A stretch of DNA of 7,337 bases, taken from positions 1 through 7,337 of the forward strand of contig WFVQ01000133.1 of NCBI GenBank assembly GCA_015491585.1, in the 5' to 3' direction. Made by a program: the position numbers and the translations under genes. Under the pieces are notes generated by a model, which was not told where the DNA came from, did not search any database, and worked only from the letters and a program-made list of their open reading frames with translations. This stretch comes from Deltaproteobacteria bacterium (GTDB lineage Bacteria > Desulfobacterota > Dissulfuribacteria > Dissulfuribacterales > S140-46). Positions 5,679 to 7,337 of this stretch are shown one piece after another; positions within the stretch are counted from its first letter, which is position 1, and each line of letters opens with the position of its first letter.

Positions 5679-6699
5679 GCGCCACAAAGAGCGCCTGTTT
5701 CTCTTTGGGCGTCCTTTGTCTCCTGCCTATGCAGCGGCCATGAGGCTGAGGGCGCTGCTCTACGCCCGAGGCGTCTTCCGGCGTCACCGCGTGGATAGAT
5801 GTACGATGAGCATAGGGAATATTACCCTGGGCGGGACGGGCAAGACCCCGCTGGTGCGTGCCGTGATCGAATGGAGCGCCGCTGCTGGAATGGTGGCCGG
5901 AGTGGTGAGCAGGGGCTACGGCGGCCGGGCAAGCGGCCCCCTGACCGGGAAGGGGGAAATCGATCCCATCTTGTATGGTGATGAGCCCGCCATGCTCTCC
6001 CGGCTCACCGGTGCCCCCGTAGCGGTGGGAAGCCGGAGGAGCGCGGCGGCCTCCTTGCTCGTCCAGAGCTATGGCCCCGATCTCGTCATACTGGACGACG
6101 GATTCCAGCACATGGCCCTCCACAGAGACATAGACCTCTGCCTGCTGGACTACCAGCGCCCCTTTGGTAACAGTAAGGTCTTCCCTGGAGGCGATCTGAG
6201 GGAGCCGGTCTCTGCCCTGGGACGCGCCCATGCCGTGGTGCTGACCAGGGCGCCGGCCCTGGATGCCCCGGTGCCCGATGCCTTGGCCAAAGGGTTCCGC
6301 GGCCCAATCTTCGTTAGTATCCTCTCTTCCAAGGGCATTGTAGGGCTGTGGGAGGAGCTGCCCCAGCAGGTCTTAGAGGAAGGGAGGGCAGCGGCATTCT
6401 GCGGGATAGGAAATGGCGCCTCCTTCGTGGAGAGCCTTGGACAGGCAGGAATAGCGCCGGTTGCCACGGTCTGCTACGGCGACCATCACGCCTACACAGC
6501 GGAGGATGTCAAGGCCCTGGAACAGAAGGCCAGGAACAATGGTGCAAATTTCCTTGTTACTACCTGGAAAGATGCAGTAAAATTAAGGCGCGGCTGGTTC
6601 TCCATGCCCGTGGCCGTCCTCGATGTCAGGGCGGAGGTGGAGCCCATGTTCTGGGGCTGGTTAGACGAGCGGATACGGGTCCATATGGTTGGGGCCTGA
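5665..6699 (+). CDS. lpxK: Tetraacyldisaccharide 4'-kinase
   Basis: LpxK phosphorylates the 4' position of the tetraacyldisaccharide 1-phosphate to give lipid IVA, the acceptor for WaaA; it acts at the inner membrane. The protein is 344 residues. The N-terminal segment (about 15-36, RPLSPAYAAAMRLRALLYARG) is the usual membrane-associated stretch. The P-loop is GNITLGGTGKTP (51-62), followed by SRGYGG (82-87), GDEPAML (105-111), the family motif DLVILDDGFQH (139-149), FPGGDLREP (173-181), DHHAY (273-277) and TTWKDAVKL (299-307). All key motifs look intact. The start is a GTG at 5665: GGGGAG (5652-5657) stands seven bases before it, and the conserved N-terminus aligns there. It overlaps the end of waaA by 14 bases, so translation of the two is probably coupled. 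Gene order waaA-lpxK is a common arrangement in Gram-negative bacteria. Confidence 0.95.
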   Translation: MSWIERHKERLFLFGRPLSPAYAAAMRLRALLYARGVFRRHRVDRCTMSIGNITLGGTGKTPLVRAVIEWSAAAGMVAGVVSRGYGGRASGPLTGKGEIDPILYGDEPAMLSRLTGAPVAVGSRRSAAASLLVQSYGPDLVILDDGFQHMALHRDIDLCLLDYQRPFGNSKVFPGGDLREPVSALGRAHAVVLTRAPALDAPVPDALAKGFRGPIFVSILSSKGIVGLWEELPQQVLEEGRAAAFCGIGNGASFVESLGQAGIAPVATVCYGDHHAYTAEDVKALEQKARNNGANFLVTTWKDAVKLRRGWFSMPVAVLDVRAEVEPMFWGWLDERIRVHMVGA

Positions 6700-6718
6700 G
6701 TCCGCGGAGGTGATGGAA

Positions 6719-7330
6719 GTGGGATTTTTCTCGACCTCGTTCGGGTTTTCCAGATATGAGGCCAAGGCCGGTGATGTGGGCGCGGCCTTCTATGACCATG
6801 CAGTGGCCAGGTTGAAGGAGAGGCGCTTCGATTCTTCGGTCGCCGGCGCAGGAGAGGTGGCCGCTGGCTGGACCGCTGCTAGGGAGCCCTATTCCTCCAG
6901 GTTGGAGTACGAGGAGGTGGTGTTCGGTGACTATCTCCTGTTCGCCCTCATGATGGAGGTGAGGAGGGTTCCGCCGGCCCTTCTCAAGAAGCACGTAGCC
7001 CTGGAGGAACGCAAGGTGCTCGAGGAGAGCGGCCGTAAGCGCCTGGGCCAGAAGGTCCGAAAGGAGCTCCGTGATAAGGTGCGTCTGGCCCTGCTCGCAA
7101 AGGTCTTGCCGGTGCCGGCGGTCCACGACGTGGTCTGGAACGTATCCAGTGGCGCGCTCCTGTTTTTTTCTTGTCAGGACAGGGCAATACAGAAGTTTGA
7201 GGAGCTGTTTCACGAGACTTTCGGTCTAAGGCCGGTTCCGGTCTCGCCCTATCACCTGGCAAGGGGTTATTGCGAAGAGAAGGGGTGTCTCGACGGCCTA
7301 TCCAGGGCCGTTCCAGAGGTGATGGTATGA
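6719..7330 (+). CDS. rdgC: RdgC-like protein, short form
   Basis: The 203-residue protein resembles the N-terminal two-thirds of RdgC, a DNA-binding protein that in Escherichia coli forms a ring and limits RecA loading. Recognisable parts are GW at 50-51, the YLLFALMMEVRRVPPALLKKH stretch (72-92), a long charged helix (about 95-128, with KRLGQKVRKELRDKVRL) and the following VVWNVSSGALLFFSCQD (138-154), then FGLRPVPVSPYHLA (168-181). E. coli RdgC is about 300 residues, so this form lacks roughly the last third; similar ~200-residue proteins are what I recall from Desulfobacterota. The start is uncertain. GTG 6719 is preferred because GGAGG (6706-6710) is eight bases upstream and the protein then begins MGFFSTSFGFSRY; ATG 6713 would leave only two bases. 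It follows lpxK by 19 bases. Its stop shares ATGA with the next gene. A role in recombination is inferred from the family, not from context. Confidence 0.78.
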   Translation: MGFFSTSFGFSRYEAKAGDVGAAFYDHAVARLKERRFDSSVAGAGEVAAGWTAAREPYSSRLEYEEVVFGDYLLFALMMEVRRVPPALLKKHVALEERKVLEESGRKRLGQKVRKELRDKVRLALLAKVLPVPAVHDVVWNVSSGALLFFSCQDRAIQKFEELFHETFGLRPVPVSPYHLARGYCEEKGCLDGLSRAVPEVMV

Positions 7331-7337
7331 GCAGGGA
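7327..7337 (+). CDS. Start of a further gene in the operon (partial, three codons)
   Basis: ATG 7327-7329 overlaps the rdgC stop as ATGA and is preceded by GAGG (7316-7319) at a seven-base distance. Only Met-Ser-Arg and two more bases fit in the window, so nothing can be said about the product. The arrangement matches the tight junctions of the rest of the operon. Confidence 0.5.

Noticed and set aside
5004..5687. Long minus-strand frame inside waaA
   Set aside because: No recognisable motif and fully antisense to conserved waaA motifs.
1..7337. Mobile element, CRISPR, tRNA or defence island
   Set aside because: No direct repeats, transposase motifs, cloverleaf or defence genes were seen; all genes are typical chromosomal ones.

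Overview
The window looks like chromosomal DNA of a Gram-negative bacterium. It has two lipid A/Kdo genes (waaA, lpxK), a type IV prepilin peptidase, a sigma-54-dependent response regulator and a short RdgC. The short (~200 aa) RdgC form and a small four-cysteine 'VTWD...PYGC...FGFK' protein are ones I associate with Desulfobacterota (former Deltaproteobacteria). That placement is inference from gene content. The coding sequence is fairly GC-rich with G/C-biased third positions, and there are no transposases, phage genes, tRNAs, rRNAs or CRISPR repeats.

Layout. (1) 1-434, minus strand: the N-terminal part of an exported HtrA/trypsin-fold protein whose catalytic His and Asp positions appear to be lost; it runs off the left edge. 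(2) 435-642: an AT-rich divergent promoter region. (3) 643-3286, plus strand: a tight three-gene unit of a PilZ-domain protein, a PilD-type prepilin peptidase and an NtrC-family response regulator with no adjacent histidine kinase. Type IV pilus or type II secretion assembly and its c-di-GMP/sigma-54 control is the obvious shared theme. (4) 3283-4026, minus strand: an RluB/RsuA-type rRNA pseudouridine synthase, convergent with the response regulator; the two stop codons overlap in one TTAG. (5) 4027-4164: a second divergent intergenic region with overlapping inverted repeats. (6) 4165 to the right edge, plus strand: a compact operon of a small four-cysteine protein, waaA, lpxK, a short rdgC and the first codons of another gene. 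Its junctions are ATGA, a 14-base overlap, a 19-base gap and ATGA, so translational coupling is likely.

How the genes work together: LpxK adds the 4'-phosphate to the lipid A disaccharide and WaaA then adds Kdo to make the inner core, two successive inner-membrane steps of LPS synthesis. The small cysteine protein and RdgC ride in the same transcript without an obvious link to LPS. I found no clear new multi-gene system. The points most worth a second look are the protease-like protein with a degenerate active site, the uncharacterised small cysteine protein coupled to waaA, the GAFTDA variant in the sigma-54 activator, the short RdgC, and the stop-codon overlap between the convergent genes.
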